This document shows positions 6,656 through 15,985 of a stretch of DNA of 39,994 nucleotides, piece after piece. Origin of the DNA: an uncultured Prevotella sp. GTDB taxonomy: Bacteria; Bacteroidota; Bacteroidia; Bacteroidales; Bacteroidaceae. Made by a program: the position numbers and the translations under genes. Each line of letters starts with the position of its first letter. Position 1 is the stretch's first letter. The notes below the pieces were generated by a model. That model saw only the letters and a list, made by a program, of their open reading frames with translations. It made no database searches and was not told where the DNA came from. The stretch spans positions 1 through 39,994 of the forward strand of contig CAJOQT010000025.1 of NCBI GenBank assembly GCA_905236875.1. Reading direction: 5' to 3'.

Positions 6656-8008
6656 CTTTATTTGAAGGATCTGCCCGGTCTCTTCACTGACGCGGAAGCG
6701 GTTATCGGTACGATAGCCCACCAACCATAGGACAGCGTTCGTCGCATCACAAACGACAAGCGCTTTTCTTTTGTCCAGCAGGTTCACCTTCCGGTCGGTC
6801 AGGTAATCGCTGATGAGCTTGCGTCCCGTCATGCCGAACGGCACGAACCAGTCGCCTTCAGCCACCGTGCGGAGCTTCAGCGGAAACTTCACGAGCGCAG
6901 CATCCAGGTGAACCAGCCCCCGTTCCTTGGAGGGCATGAAGTCTGCAGGACGGGAAAAGAGCATGACTGAGATATTGGGCCTGGCACTTAAGGGAAGAAT
7001 ATCATTATCAGACTCATAGCCTCCCAAATTATAATTCCCTTCTTCGGGAATTACCAGCACCTTCATCGGCTCTTTGTTTTGTTCTACGATAATCTGCCCT
7101 CGGTCAATTACCAGCGTGAAGTCATCAGCAGGGAAACAGCGCCCCACAGCATCCTCAGCACTACACAGCCGTTCATAGATGTCCTCCACCTGCGAACGGT
7201 TAAAACCATAATCCTTGAGTATCTCGAAGAGCAACGGCTCAGAAGTGATACATTCGGCATCGAGCACCAGACGGTGCTCTGTCTGCGCGACGACAGCCTG
7301 CTGCCGCTGGTGCCCGATAGCATCATCATAGACTTCCAGCGCACGGCTGACATATTCGGACGTCTGTTGGATATGCTCGACAGCTGAAGGATTGATGTCG
7401 AGTAGCATGGGGATGATGTTCAGCCGGATCTTGTTGCGTACAACATCGTCTATGAGGTTCGAACTATCCGTAACAAACGTTTGTCCCTTTGCCTGTAAGT
7501 ATTGCTCTATATCCTTCCTGCTGACGCAAAGCAGAGGACGGAGGATTGACTGGCTTCTAGGACGGATACCCTGTAAACCGCGAAGTCCCGTACCGCGAAT
7601 CAGGTTCATCAGTAATGTCTCAACAGAGTCATCGCGGTGATGAGCCACACAAATGCCATCCATCTGAAGATCCTGAAACAATTGTTCAAAATAACGGTAG
7701 CGTAACGTGCGGGCTGCCATTTCGATACTGACATGATGCAGCCGGGCATATTCGCGGGTATCAAAATGGGCACGGTGCAGGACAACTCCCCTACTCTCGC
7801 ATAGCTGTACGACAAACTGTTCATCGTGGTCAGACTCCTCTCCACGCAGATGGAAGTTACAATGAGCCGCCTCCACATAGTAACCCATCTCTAACATGAG
7901 CAAAAGCAGCGCCACGCTGTCGGCTCCACCACTCAATGCTACCAGATATCGGCCATCGTGGTGCAGCAGCTGGTGTTCTTCGATATATGCTTGGACCTTA
8001 TTCAACAT
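6650..8008 (-). CDS. tilS: tRNA(Ile)-lysidine synthase TilS
   Basis: TilS attaches lysine to C34 of tRNA-Ile(CAU), an essential step for reading AUA. The N-terminal N-type ATP pyrophosphatase domain carries the PP-loop S26-GGAD-S31. It is followed by 'AAHCNFHLRGEESDHDEQFV' and 'VAHHRDDSVETLLMNLIRGTGL', both typical of the family. The C-terminal part (about 340-452) holds the substrate-binding domains ('WFVPFGMTGRKLISDYLTDRKV'). Length 452 is normal for Bacteroidetes. Its start overlaps the end of the methyltransferase gene by 11 bp, so it is probably the last gene of the pafA-type/exonuclease/methyltransferase/tilS operon. Its TAG stop lies within the palindromic repeat. Confidence 0.93.
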   Translation of the reverse strand: MLNKVQAYIEEHQLLHHDGRYLVALSGGADSVALLLLMLEMGYYVEAAHCNFHLRGEESDHDEQFVVQLCESRGVVLHRAHFDTREYARLHHVSIEMAARTLRYRYFEQLFQDLQMDGICVAHHRDDSVETLLMNLIRGTGLRGLQGIRPRSQSILRPLLCVSRKDIEQYLQAKGQTFVTDSSNLIDDVVRNKIRLNIIPMLLDINPSAVEHIQQTSEYVSRALEVYDDAIGHQRQQAVVAQTEHRLVLDAECITSEPLLFEILKDYGFNRSQVEDIYERLCSAEDAVGRCFPADDFTLVIDRGQIIVEQNKEPMKVLVIPEEGNYNLGGYESDNDILPLSARPNISVMLFSRPADFMPSKERGLVHLDAALVKFPLKLRTVAEGDWFVPFGMTGRKLISDYLTDRKVNLLDKRKALVVCDATNAVLWLVGYRTDNRFRVSEETGQILQIKF

Positions 8009-9230
8009 AGACCACCAGTCCCTTCAGGTATTCACCTTCAGGATGATAGATGTTAATAGGGTGGTCGGCAGGCTGGTGCAACTGGTGCAGAATACGTACC
8101 TTACGTCCGGCAAGCGCAGCAGCCGTGAAGACGGCATTGCGGAAATGGTCCTTAGTGACCACCTGTGAGCAGGAGAACGTGAACAGAATACCGCCGGAAG
8201 CAATCTTCTCAAACGCCTTCTGGTTCAACCGGGTATAACCTTTCAATGCATTGTGAAGGGCTCCGCGATGCTTGGCAAAAGCCGGCGGGTCGAGTATCAT
8301 CAGGTCATAAGAAGTAAGAGGTGAGAGGTGAGAGGTAAGTGATGGTATTCCTTCCATGAATTTGAACGCATCCTCACAGAACGCTTCATGGCGGTGGTCT
8401 TCAGGGAAGTTCATCTGTACATTTCGACGCGTCAGCTCGATGGCCTTTGCCGAACTATCTACCGAATGAACCAGCTCAGCACCACCACGCATGGCATAGA
8501 CAGAGAAGCCTCCCGTATAGCAGAACATATTCAGAACCTTGCGTCCCTTGGCAAAACACTCTAACAGGGCACGGTTTTCACGCTGATCGACGAAGAAGCC
8601 GGTCTTCTGTCCCTTCAGCCAATCCACATGGAACTTCAGCCCATTCTCAATAGCAGTGTTGTCATCGCTGCCACCAACGAGAAAACCGTTCTGGGGCTCC
8701 ACGAACGACAATGTGCCTTCGCTCTTATAGTAGATATGGTGAATGGGGCTAATGGGGTCGATGGAACTATCGGGATGAGGAGTATTCATGACCGTCATAA
8801 GCTGGGCGGCAATCTGCTGACGGCTCAAGTGCATACCGACAGAATGGGCCTGCATGACTGCTGTCTGTCCATAAACATCAATAATCAACCCAGGCAGGTT
8901 GTCGCCTTCACCATGAACCAAACGGTAGGTGTTGTTATCGGAACGGTCAGCCAGACCAATGGCACGACGCATAGCAAGTGCCGATGCCAGCCGTGACCGC
9001 CAGAACGCAGCATCGATAGTCACGTCCCTGAACGACAGCACACGTACCATGATGGAGCCTTGCTGATAATGTCCAACGGCAATAAACTCGCCGTCTGCAG
9101 TCAGCACTCGTACGATATCTCCTTCGTTTATACCCTCATCCGCACGCTGAATAGCCCCGGAAAACACCCAGGGATGAAAGCGTTTCAGACTTTCCTCTTT
9201 ACCTCGTTTCAGCTGAATCGTCTTGTACAT
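7998..9230 (-). CDS. RlmI-type class I SAM-dependent 23S rRNA methyltransferase
   Basis: This 410-residue protein has an N-terminal PUA domain (about 1-75, 'RFHPWVFSGAIQRADEGINEGDIV') and a Rossmann methyltransferase domain. SAM-binding motifs are 'VLNMFCYTGGFSVYAMRGGA' and 'LDPPAFAKHRGALHNALKGY', followed by 'GILFTFSCSQVV'. The architecture is that of RlmI/RlmK-family cytosine-C5 enzymes. The exact target base cannot be read from sequence. Two stretches look like in-frame simple-repeat insertions: 'HPDSSIDPISPIHH' (8741-8779) and 'SLTSHLSPLTS' (8311-8345), the second just before the LDPPAF motif. The start overlaps the exonuclease gene by 32 bp and the end overlaps tilS by 11 bp, so these genes are probably cotranscribed. 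Confidence 0.85.
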   Translation of the reverse strand: MYKTIQLKRGKEESLKRFHPWVFSGAIQRADEGINEGDIVRVLTADGEFIAVGHYQQGSIMVRVLSFRDVTIDAAFWRSRLASALAMRRAIGLADRSDNNTYRLVHGEGDNLPGLIIDVYGQTAVMQAHSVGMHLSRQQIAAQLMTVMNTPHPDSSIDPISPIHHIYYKSEGTLSFVEPQNGFLVGGSDDNTAIENGLKFHVDWLKGQKTGFFVDQRENRALLECFAKGRKVLNMFCYTGGFSVYAMRGGAELVHSVDSSAKAIELTRRNVQMNFPEDHRHEAFCEDAFKFMEGIPSLTSHLSPLTSYDLMILDPPAFAKHRGALHNALKGYTRLNQKAFEKIASGGILFTFSCSQVVTKDHFRNAVFTAAALAGRKVRILHQLHQPADHPINIYHPEGEYLKGLVVYVE

Positions 9231-9849
9231 TGTCTTCTACTTTGATCAGTTCATAGTCACCAGTTTCTTCCAATCGAAGCAATTCTTCGTAGAGCATGAT
9301 ACAACTCCAGGCATCAGTAGCTGCGTATAGCTTCTGCTTGTCACTCAGCACATCAGCCTCCCAGTTGCTCAGTCGCTGCCGCTTACTTATCTTTCGATGG
9401 AAGAAGTTTGCATAGAGTTTCTGCAAACTCAAATCTTCTACACCAATTTCACGCACCCGATCCTGCAAATCAATGAAACCTCCAGCTTCGAACGCTTCCA
9501 GCCTGTGCAACATCATCAAGTCGTCGCGTAATGAGAGACCGATCTTTGGAACAGACTTATCTTCCAGCAGTTTTCTGATGGATGGAGATATTCCCAAATA
9601 ATTCAACCGGAAGAGGAAACAGACATCGTGGGAGGATACCTGTAGGAGTGCCACCTGATGAGTTGCCCCTTTCTTGAATGACGGCCGGGTTTCTGTATCT
9701 ACGCCAAGTATTTTCTGCGATAGCAGATAGCGTACAGCCTGTCTTGCATCCCTTTCGTTCAGCACGACTATGATGCGTCCTTCGAACTGAATGGGTTCCA
9801 GTTCGGCAATGGCTGTCTTGTCAAATCTGCTATATAGCTGTTTCTTCAT
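9199..9849 (-). CDS. RNase D-like 3'-5' exonuclease domain protein
   Basis: This 216-residue protein is a single DEDDy exonuclease domain without the HRDC domains of full RNase D. Motif I is 'LGVDTETRPSF', motif II 'KIGLSLRDDLMMLHRL', and motif III 'YAATDAWSCIMLYEEL' with the expected Tyr and Asp. 'HQVALLQVSSHDVCFLF' between I and II is typical. Substrate is not deducible; small RNA or DNA 3' ends are likely for the family. It is in an operon with tilS and a methyltransferase, suggesting RNA processing. It lies 25 bp downstream of the phosphatase gene. Confidence 0.85.
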   Translation of the reverse strand: MKKQLYSRFDKTAIAELEPIQFEGRIIVVLNERDARQAVRYLLSQKILGVDTETRPSFKKGATHQVALLQVSSHDVCFLFRLNYLGISPSIRKLLEDKSVPKIGLSLRDDLMMLHRLEAFEAGGFIDLQDRVREIGVEDLSLQKLYANFFHRKISKRQRLSNWEADVLSDKQKLYAATDAWSCIMLYEELLRLEETGDYELIKVEDNVQDDSAETR

Positions 9850-9874
9850 GTTACGTTAAGCAGGAGCGAATAAT

Positions 9875-11389
9875 CTATTCAAACATCAGCGCTTCACCGA
9901 TGCATGCATTAGGCTGCTGAATGTGCAGCATGGAACATACCGTAGCAGCAAAATCTGTTATATGGGTCTCACGAGAACTGCTACCGTGAGGAACATGCCA
10001 GCCGTAGAACAGCATAGGGATATGGGCATCATAGGGGTTCCACTCACCATGTGTGGTACCGACGGGTGACGACCACGAGCCATACTCATAGTAGTTAGGC
10101 TTGGGGAAGTAGATGATGTCACCCGAACGTCCAGGATAATATCCCATGAGGGCACGGTAGCGCAACAGTGGCGGAAGGGCTGCTGTGGCAAGATCTTCGA
10201 AGGTGGAAACGAAGATGACGTCCTTCTCCTCCTTCATTGCACAGACAATCTGGTTGGGCATATTGGCAGTGATGAGTCCCTGCGAACGAATATTATCCCA
10301 GTCGAGGAAAATACGGTAGTCCATGATGTCACCGATGACACCGCGCACATCACCCATGTCGCTGTCCAGTTCATCGTAGATACGTTCCTTCATCTCATCG
10401 CTCACAAAGGGACCGGCAGACAGCTTATGGTCCTGCATGAACTTCCAGTTATGGGCGGCACCGTGGTCGGCAGTCAGGAAGACGAGATAGTTGCCTTTGC
10501 CTACTTGCTCGTCAAGTGCTGACAGCAGGCGGGCAATATCCTTGTCAAGTTCCAGATAGGCCTCGTCAGTATGCTCGCCACGAGTACCCCACTTATGCCC
10601 AATAACATCGGTTTCTGAATAGCTGACACAAAGCATATCAGTAACCTCACCACGTCCCAGCCCTTCACCGTGAAGGGCAGCTATAGCCATATCGGTAGTA
10701 ATATGTCCCGTCAGCGGATATAATCCGACATCAGCGCCCACCTTCTTGAACTCTGCATTTTTGATTAACTGTGCATTATAGTCTTTGGCCCACTGGGGAA
10801 GTTCCTGCATGTAGTAAGTGCTGGAAATGAACTGACGATTCTTCGTATCGAGCCAGTAGGCAGCATTGGCCGAATGTCCGGCAGGCAGGATAGCAGCACG
10901 GTCTTTATAAGAAATACCGATTACCTTCGAGCGGAAGTCAGTGTGCAGACGCAGCTGGTCTCCGATAGTAGTAGCCACCAGATTGACAGGCGACATCTGC
11001 CCGGCACTCATGTTGTCAGAACCTACAGGCATTACCGTCGTATCAGTACAGCAATACACCTTATGTCCGTCCATGTAGAAGTTGTTTCCGCATATACCAT
11101 GAAAGGCGGGAGTCGTTCCGGTATATACGCTGGTGTGACCGATAGCCGTAATGGTCGGAAGATAATTAATCAGACAGTTGTCGTAGCTGTAGCCCTGACT
11201 GATCAGCCGACGGAAGCCTCCATCGCCAAACCGTTCATAATAACGTGAGAGATAGTCCCAACGCATCTGATCGACTACGATGCCCACCACAAGTTTAGGT
11301 TGCTCGCCAAACTGCGGACGACTGGTGGATTGTGCCGAAACCGACAGAACGGCAAAGAATGTAATTGCAATAAAAAAATACCTCTTCAT
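9875..11389 (-). CDS. PafA-type alkaline phosphatase / phosphodiesterase superfamily protein
   Basis: This 504-residue exported enzyme has a signal peptide (cleavage near VSA-Q, about residue 20). It belongs to the alkaline phosphatase superfamily: the first metal Asp is in 'VGIVVDQMRWDYL'. The probable nucleophile Thr is in 'NYLPTITAIGHTSVYTG', and further metal ligands are in 'SYSETDVIGHKWG', 'FLTADHGAAHN' and 'SPVGTTHGEWN'. Close relatives include the calcium-dependent phosphatase PafA of Flavobacterium. The periplasmic role is probably phosphate scavenging. It is the first gene of the operon that runs to tilS, with its own promoter at 11415-11445. Confidence 0.88.
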   Translation of the reverse strand: MKRYFFIAITFFAVLSVSAQSTSRPQFGEQPKLVVGIVVDQMRWDYLSRYYERFGDGGFRRLISQGYSYDNCLINYLPTITAIGHTSVYTGTTPAFHGICGNNFYMDGHKVYCCTDTTVMPVGSDNMSAGQMSPVNLVATTIGDQLRLHTDFRSKVIGISYKDRAAILPAGHSANAAYWLDTKNRQFISSTYYMQELPQWAKDYNAQLIKNAEFKKVGADVGLYPLTGHITTDMAIAALHGEGLGRGEVTDMLCVSYSETDVIGHKWGTRGEHTDEAYLELDKDIARLLSALDEQVGKGNYLVFLTADHGAAHNWKFMQDHKLSAGPFVSDEMKERIYDELDSDMGDVRGVIGDIMDYRIFLDWDNIRSQGLITANMPNQIVCAMKEEKDVIFVSTFEDLATAALPPLLRYRALMGYYPGRSGDIIYFPKPNYYEYGSWSSPVGTTHGEWNPYDAHIPMLFYGWHVPHGSSSRETHITDFAATVCSMLHIQQPNACIGEALMFE

Positions 11390-11414
11390 AGACTGTTTTC
11401 TTTCTTATTGAGTG

Positions 11415-11445
11415 CAAAGTTACGAAAAGTTGAGCGCAAAACAAA
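11415..11445 (-). promoter_or_regulatory. Promoter of the phosphatase operon
   Basis: The minus strand reads TTTG (complement of 11442-11445), a 19-bp spacer and TAACTTTG (complement of 11415-11422). The predicted leader is only about 20 nt. Confidence 0.65.
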
Positions 11446-11471
11446 GAAACCTAATCCTTTTTTGTCAAGAC

Positions 11472-11777
11472 TCAAATTTCAAAGTCCAGACAGCTGCGCT
11501 GTACGGTGTAGGGGCGCACTTTGCCGTTAGCCACTGCAACGTGGTCGGGATGAATGGCATAGCCTTTCAGGGCATCTTCACTTTCTAATGTGCTGTCGAG
11601 CATCACGTCGGCATTCGATGAAGCCAGACGTCCGTCAATGTGAACCTTGACATCAATGAGTCCGGGGACTTTACCGACAAGACCTTCTAAACCAGCCTTG
11701 ATACCGGCCTTAACAGCCTTCCTCTCTTCTTCCGAAAGTTCGGGATTGAGTGTCCATAAAATAATGTGCTTAACCAT
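11472..11777 (-). CDS. Dabb (stress-responsive A/B barrel) family protein
   Basis: This 101-residue protein is of the Dabb ferredoxin-like fold. It opens with the typical 'MVKHIILWTLNPELSEEER', continues with a helix 'AGIKAGLEGLVGKVPGL' and strand 'IDVKVHID', and contains 'SEDALKGYAIHPDHVAVA', the usual C-terminal signature. Proteins of this family form dimers. Some are monooxygenase-like or polyketide cyclases, but most bacterial members have no known substrate. It lies 51 bp downstream of the C69 peptidase gene in the same direction. Confidence 0.85.
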   Translation of the reverse strand: MVKHIILWTLNPELSEEERKAVKAGIKAGLEGLVGKVPGLIDVKVHIDGRLASSNADVMLDSTLESEDALKGYAIHPDHVAVANGKVRPYTVQRSCLDFEI

Positions 11778-11783
11778 ATTTGC

Positions 11784-11823
11784 TTGAGTTTGTAAATTTA
11801 TAAGTTATTGAGTTTGTAAGTTT
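11784..11823. repeat. 24-bp period direct repeat in the Dabb leader
   Basis: TTGAGTTTGTAAATTT (11784-11799) is repeated as TTGAGTTTGTAAGTTT (11808-11823). It fills most of the 51-bp gap ahead of the Dabb gene. In the mRNA it reads as an A/U-rich, unstructured leader. Confidence 0.6.
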
Positions 11824-11828
11824 TTGAA

Positions 11829-13478
11829 CTATTTTGGCATCTTCATGCGCTGGCCACTGTGACGGTTCATCTCTCGTGCAAACCTCGAAGACATACCAGG
11901 ACGCTTGACGGTTGCCCCCAAGCCGTACTTATTGTAGTAGAACTGACCGTCACGGTCGGGACGCTCCACCATATCGTTATACTTCACGATGAGGAAGTAG
12001 GCTAACTGACGCCAGCGGTCCATCATTTGTTCTGCCTTGCGACAAGAATACTCCGTCATATAGTTGGCAAGAGCCTGGTCGTCGTTACCATAACGGGCTA
12101 CGGCTTCGGCTTCGATGACGGGCTGCTGTTGGGCGAATGAGGCATCGAGCGAGTCGCGAACCTGCTTCAACGAGGGGAACATGAGCGAGTAACGTGGATA
12201 AACCATGTTGCTGACCCAGTTGCAGACCCAGAAGGCATTATCCATCGAGAAGTGAATGTCGTCTGCTCCGGGCGTATTGAAACATAGCGGCTGACGTGTA
12301 TTAGCACAATAGATGGGAACGTAGCTGATCATGTTGCCGTCGTCATTGCCAAACCAGAAGCAACCGCCGACTTGACGCGGCAGCCATGAACGCATCTGCG
12401 AGATGAACGAGAAAGCCGACTGCTGCGTTGAGGTGGGTCGTTCGTTGAAGTATGTCTCACCATCTACCTTATACTGTAGCGGGCTGACGCGATAAGGCAT
12501 ATCCCAGATACCACCGCCCAGATCCTGGTCGAGTGAGAAAGGAGTGCCCTCGAAGTGGTCGCGCATAGCGGCCTGCAAATCCTGCAAGGTCAGCAACTTG
12601 TTGGGCTTGAGCCACAGCGGCATCGGCTGTGCATTGGGATCTTCGCCCATAGCCCACGGCAGGTACGCCGTAAAGTCGTCCGTGAAACGGTTGAAGAAGC
12701 TCCAAACACGTGCCTCGCACCAGCGTCGGGCACCGAAATCGGCCGGACAATAGGCATCGGCATAGCTGAACGTCTCGTCTTTACCGTCGAACCATCCCAT
12801 CTTACGTGCATACTTGACAACATTCTTCGAGAAGAGCACATTCTGCTTATCTTTCATGTTAAACTGTCGGATGCGGCTCTGGTTGGCATGGGCGCAAATC
12901 ATGTCGTCGGGAATGCGAAGGGCAACCCACACAGTACGTTCCTTCGATATGCTACGGTCACTACCGCAACCCATCATCTCCATAATCCAGGCCTCGTTGG
13001 AATCACAGACAGAGAACGTCTCACCCTCGCTGCAATAGCCGAATTGTTCTACCAGCGTCGTCATTACCTGGATGGCTTCACGAGCTGTCCTGGAACGCTG
13101 CAGGGCAATATAAATAAGTGATCCATAGTCAATAACGCCCGTTGTATCAACCATCTCTTCACGTCCGCCAAAAGTGGTTTCTCCAATGGTGACCTGCCAC
13201 TCGTTGGTATTACCGATGACGTTGTAGGTCTCGGCTGCCTCAGGTATCTCACCCAGGTACTTGTTCGTGTCCCAGTCGTATATCTGACGCATGGTGCCAG
13301 GTGCATGCTTGCCTGCCGGAAAATGGTAGAGCGGCATGAAAGCACCATAGCTGTCGGCGTTGTAGGTACAGAATACGGAACCGTCGGCACTGGCTTTCTT
13401 GCCAACGATAAAGTTTGTGCAAGCCATCGCATAGCCTGCTGCCACGATGAACATGGCGATTAGCATGATTTTTTTCAT
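11829..13478 (-). CDS. C69-family dipeptidase
   Basis: This 549-residue secreted peptidase has a signal peptide ending at 'GYAMA' and begins with Cys 20 ('CTNFIVGKKASADGSVF'). That Cys is the N-terminal nucleophile exposed by processing, as in PepD/C69 Ntn-hydrolases. Other family features are 'NTNEWQVTIGETTFGGREE', 'EAWIMEMMG' and 'VALRIPDDMICAHANQSRI'. Its role is probably dipeptide hydrolysis in the periplasm or at the surface, supporting peptide-based nutrition. It starts 3 bp after the end of the M23 peptidase gene, which is consistent with cotranscription. Confidence 0.9.
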   Translation of the reverse strand: MKKIMLIAMFIVAAGYAMACTNFIVGKKASADGSVFCTYNADSYGAFMPLYHFPAGKHAPGTMRQIYDWDTNKYLGEIPEAAETYNVIGNTNEWQVTIGETTFGGREEMVDTTGVIDYGSLIYIALQRSRTAREAIQVMTTLVEQFGYCSEGETFSVCDSNEAWIMEMMGCGSDRSISKERTVWVALRIPDDMICAHANQSRIRQFNMKDKQNVLFSKNVVKYARKMGWFDGKDETFSYADAYCPADFGARRWCEARVWSFFNRFTDDFTAYLPWAMGEDPNAQPMPLWLKPNKLLTLQDLQAAMRDHFEGTPFSLDQDLGGGIWDMPYRVSPLQYKVDGETYFNERPTSTQQSAFSFISQMRSWLPRQVGGCFWFGNDDGNMISYVPIYCANTRQPLCFNTPGADDIHFSMDNAFWVCNWVSNMVYPRYSLMFPSLKQVRDSLDASFAQQQPVIEAEAVARYGNDDQALANYMTEYSCRKAEQMMDRWRQLAYFLIVKYNDMVERPDRDGQFYYNKYGLGATVKRPGMSSRFAREMNRHSGQRMKMPK

Positions 13479-13481
13479 ATC

Positions 13482-15128
13482 TCAGTATTTAATTGTTGTT
13501 TCATACGTTTGACGGTTGTCACGGTTGTCGGTGACGATAAGCTGCAGACGGTGCTGTTTGCCCGTAGGCTTGACGGGAGTGTCGCCGAGTCGGCAGGCAA
13601 TGAGAGTCTCGCCTTGAGATTTGACGGTCAGGCTTTGGGTTTGCGGCTTGAACAGTACGAAGCGGCCGTCGATATAGCCCTTGAACGACTTGACACCACT
13701 TTGTCCGTCGCTGATACTGAAGCGTAACAGCTCCGTATCGGTGTTCTTCGGTTCTATAACAGGCGGCTCGTCGTCGTAGTACAATTCGTAGCTGCCGCCA
13801 AGGTCACGTACCTGGGTCTTTACCCATCCGTCGGCATAGTCACCGCCCAGGCTGATATCATTTCCGAAGTGACAGACGACATAGAGTTTCGAGGGATCAG
13901 GCACGTCCTTACGTACGGCAATGCTCAGTTCCGCATCGTAGAACAGCGGACTGGAGCGTTTCGTCAATGTATAGACGAACGACAGTTCACCCATCTGTTC
14001 TGCTGACAGCTGCAACGGTGTGTCCTTGCCCACATAGCCGTAAGGTACAACCAACTGCATACCTGGCAGGGAAACGACATTGGTCCTGTTCCATCGGAGG
14101 AGTGTTCCCCCTAAAGCTCCCCTTTGTGAGTGAGAAGGCTGACGGGCAATGGTCTCACTCCGGCCTCTCACCACAAATTGCAGACGGCTCTGGTTGCCGA
14201 AATAATCGGTCAGCACATACTCCAGATGATAGTCACGCTCTTCGTTGATGTCGATGATTCCGCGATGCTCATCTGCGGCAAGAAAAGGCAACGTGTTGCC
14301 CGGCTCTATGAACGACTTGAGGTACCAGTGCGAATGGTCGTGATAGTAGTCGTAGTCACCCCACGAGTTGACCATGCGGTTACAACTGTAGGGAATGCCG
14401 TTGACATCGGAACTGAACACCTCGCGTCCGTCGGCCAGCAGCTGTGTCCTGCGGATGCCGTAGTAGTTGTGCGAATTCTGCATGTAGTCGTCGGCATATA
14501 TCGCAAATCCCACCTGTCCCCACGCTGTAGCGCTGTCGGTGAGTTCCTGAGTGTCGGCAGAGCCATTATACACTCCCCTGCCCTGTTGCGGATAAACCCT
14601 GATACCATGAATCTGAGGCGGTAAAGTGTCGTTGACGAAGCCACCCAGATACTCCAGCGGGTCGAGCATATCCCAGGAACGGGTATCGTGCAACTCCAGA
14701 TGCAGATGAGGTCCGAAGCTGTACCCCGTATTGCCACTGAAGGCAATGAGCTGTCCCTGCGCTACCGGATAGTCGGTAGCCTTCAGACGGATGTCTGCCT
14801 CATGCTGCTCATGTGCATACTGCCAGTTCTTCAATAGTCTTTCCAGACGTGGCGCGAAACGCTGCAAGTGGCAATAGACGCTGGTATGACCGTCAGGATG
14901 AGTAACATAGACGGCATTGCCGAAGCCATACATTCCTACGGTGAGACGACTGACATAGCCGTCGCCGATAGCCATCACGCACTTGCCTTCTTCGCCCTCG
15001 GTCCTGAAGTCCAGTCCCCCATGGAAATGGTTAGGACGCGGCTCACCGAAGTTACCCGCCAACGAAATCTCGTGACCCATTGGCGGAGTATAGATAGTCA
15101 GAAGCAGGCTTGTTATGAGAGTTAACAT
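13482..15128 (-). CDS. M23-family metallopeptidase
   Basis: This 548-residue protein has a weak N-terminal export signal. A LytM/M23 domain follows, with zinc motif H36-GGL-D40 ('NHFHGGLDFR') and H141-L-H143 ('GPHLHLELHD'). The remaining ~350 residues form an extended beta-rich region of unknown role. The active-site set is complete, so peptidoglycan endopeptidase activity is likely. Residues about 330-343 ('SHSQRGALGGTL', 14101-14141) look like an in-frame insertion of repeat-like DNA. The start overlaps nadC by 7 bp and the end is 3 bp from the C69 peptidase gene, so all are probably cotranscribed. Confidence 0.88.
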   Translation of the reverse strand: MLTLITSLLLTIYTPPMGHEISLAGNFGEPRPNHFHGGLDFRTEGEEGKCVMAIGDGYVSRLTVGMYGFGNAVYVTHPDGHTSVYCHLQRFAPRLERLLKNWQYAHEQHEADIRLKATDYPVAQGQLIAFSGNTGYSFGPHLHLELHDTRSWDMLDPLEYLGGFVNDTLPPQIHGIRVYPQQGRGVYNGSADTQELTDSATAWGQVGFAIYADDYMQNSHNYYGIRRTQLLADGREVFSSDVNGIPYSCNRMVNSWGDYDYYHDHSHWYLKSFIEPGNTLPFLAADEHRGIIDINEERDYHLEYVLTDYFGNQSRLQFVVRGRSETIARQPSHSQRGALGGTLLRWNRTNVVSLPGMQLVVPYGYVGKDTPLQLSAEQMGELSFVYTLTKRSSPLFYDAELSIAVRKDVPDPSKLYVVCHFGNDISLGGDYADGWVKTQVRDLGGSYELYYDDEPPVIEPKNTDTELLRFSISDGQSGVKSFKGYIDGRFVLFKPQTQSLTVKSQGETLIACRLGDTPVKPTGKQHRLQLIVTDNRDNRQTYETTIKY

Positions 15129-15970
15129 GCCTTAAAGCTCATGTCGAGTCCCTTCACGCTATGTGTCAGGGCTCCGACAGAGATGAAGTCAACACCCTGT
15201 TCGGCATAGTCGCGGATGGTATCGAAGGTGATGCCGCCGCTCGACTCTGTCTCAAACCGTCCAGCAATGATATCGACGGCCTTCTTCGTATCAGGCACAG
15301 AGAAGTTGTCGAGCATAATCCGATCGACTCCGCCGTGATCCAGCACCTGCTGCAACTCGTCGAACGAACGTACCTCGATCTCAATCTTCAAGTCGAGTCC
15401 TTTCTCCTTCAAATATGCGTGACAACGGTCAATGGCATTGACGATGCCGCCAGAGAAATCGACATGGTTGTCCTTCAGCAGAATCATATCGAACAGTCCG
15501 ATGCGATGGTTGCATCCACCGCCAATCTTCACGGCCTGTTTCTCCAGCATACGCATGCCAGGCGTGGTCTTACGAGTGTCAAGCACACGGGTGTTGGTTC
15601 CCTTCAGTCGCTGCACATACCTGTCTGTCATGGTGGCAATGCCGCTCATGCGCTGCATGATGTTCAGCATCAGACGCTCGGTCTGCAAGAGCGAACGGAC
15701 CTTGCCAGTCACAATCATGGCAATGTCGCCCTTCTTCACTCGCGTACCGTCACCCATCAGCACCTCAACCTGCATCGTCGGGTCGAAGCGGTGGAATACT
15801 TCCTTGGCAATCTCCACACCTGCCAGTATGCCGTCTTCCTTGATCAGCAAGTGACTCTTGCCCATCGCATCTTCCGGAATACAGCACAAAGTGGTATGGT
15901 CGCCGTCACCGATGTCCTCTGCAAACGAGAGGTCAATCAGTCTGTCAACTAATTCTTCTACTGATAACAT
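15122..15970 (-). CDS. nadC: Nicotinate-nucleotide pyrophosphorylase (carboxylating)
   Basis: NadC converts quinolinate and PRPP to nicotinate mononucleotide in NAD synthesis. The 282-residue length is normal. Hallmarks are 'EDIGDGDHTT' near the N-terminus, 'NIMQRMSGIATMT', 'LDTRKTTPGMRMLEKQAVKIGGG' and 'LLKDNHVDF', and the barrel end 'GGITFDTIRDYAEQGVDFISVGALTHS'. nadA/nadB are not nearby; instead it heads an M23 peptidase and C69 peptidase run. It lies 32 bp after the OmpX-like gene and is preceded by the 15-mer leader motif. Confidence 0.95.
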   Translation of the reverse strand: MLSVEELVDRLIDLSFAEDIGDGDHTTLCCIPEDAMGKSHLLIKEDGILAGVEIAKEVFHRFDPTMQVEVLMGDGTRVKKGDIAMIVTGKVRSLLQTERLMLNIMQRMSGIATMTDRYVQRLKGTNTRVLDTRKTTPGMRMLEKQAVKIGGGCNHRIGLFDMILLKDNHVDFSGGIVNAIDRCHAYLKEKGLDLKIEIEVRSFDELQQVLDHGGVDRIMLDNFSVPDTKKAVDIIAGRFETESSGGITFDTIRDYAEQGVDFISVGALTHSVKGLDMSFKAC

Positions 15971-15985
15971 AGTATGGATTGATAT

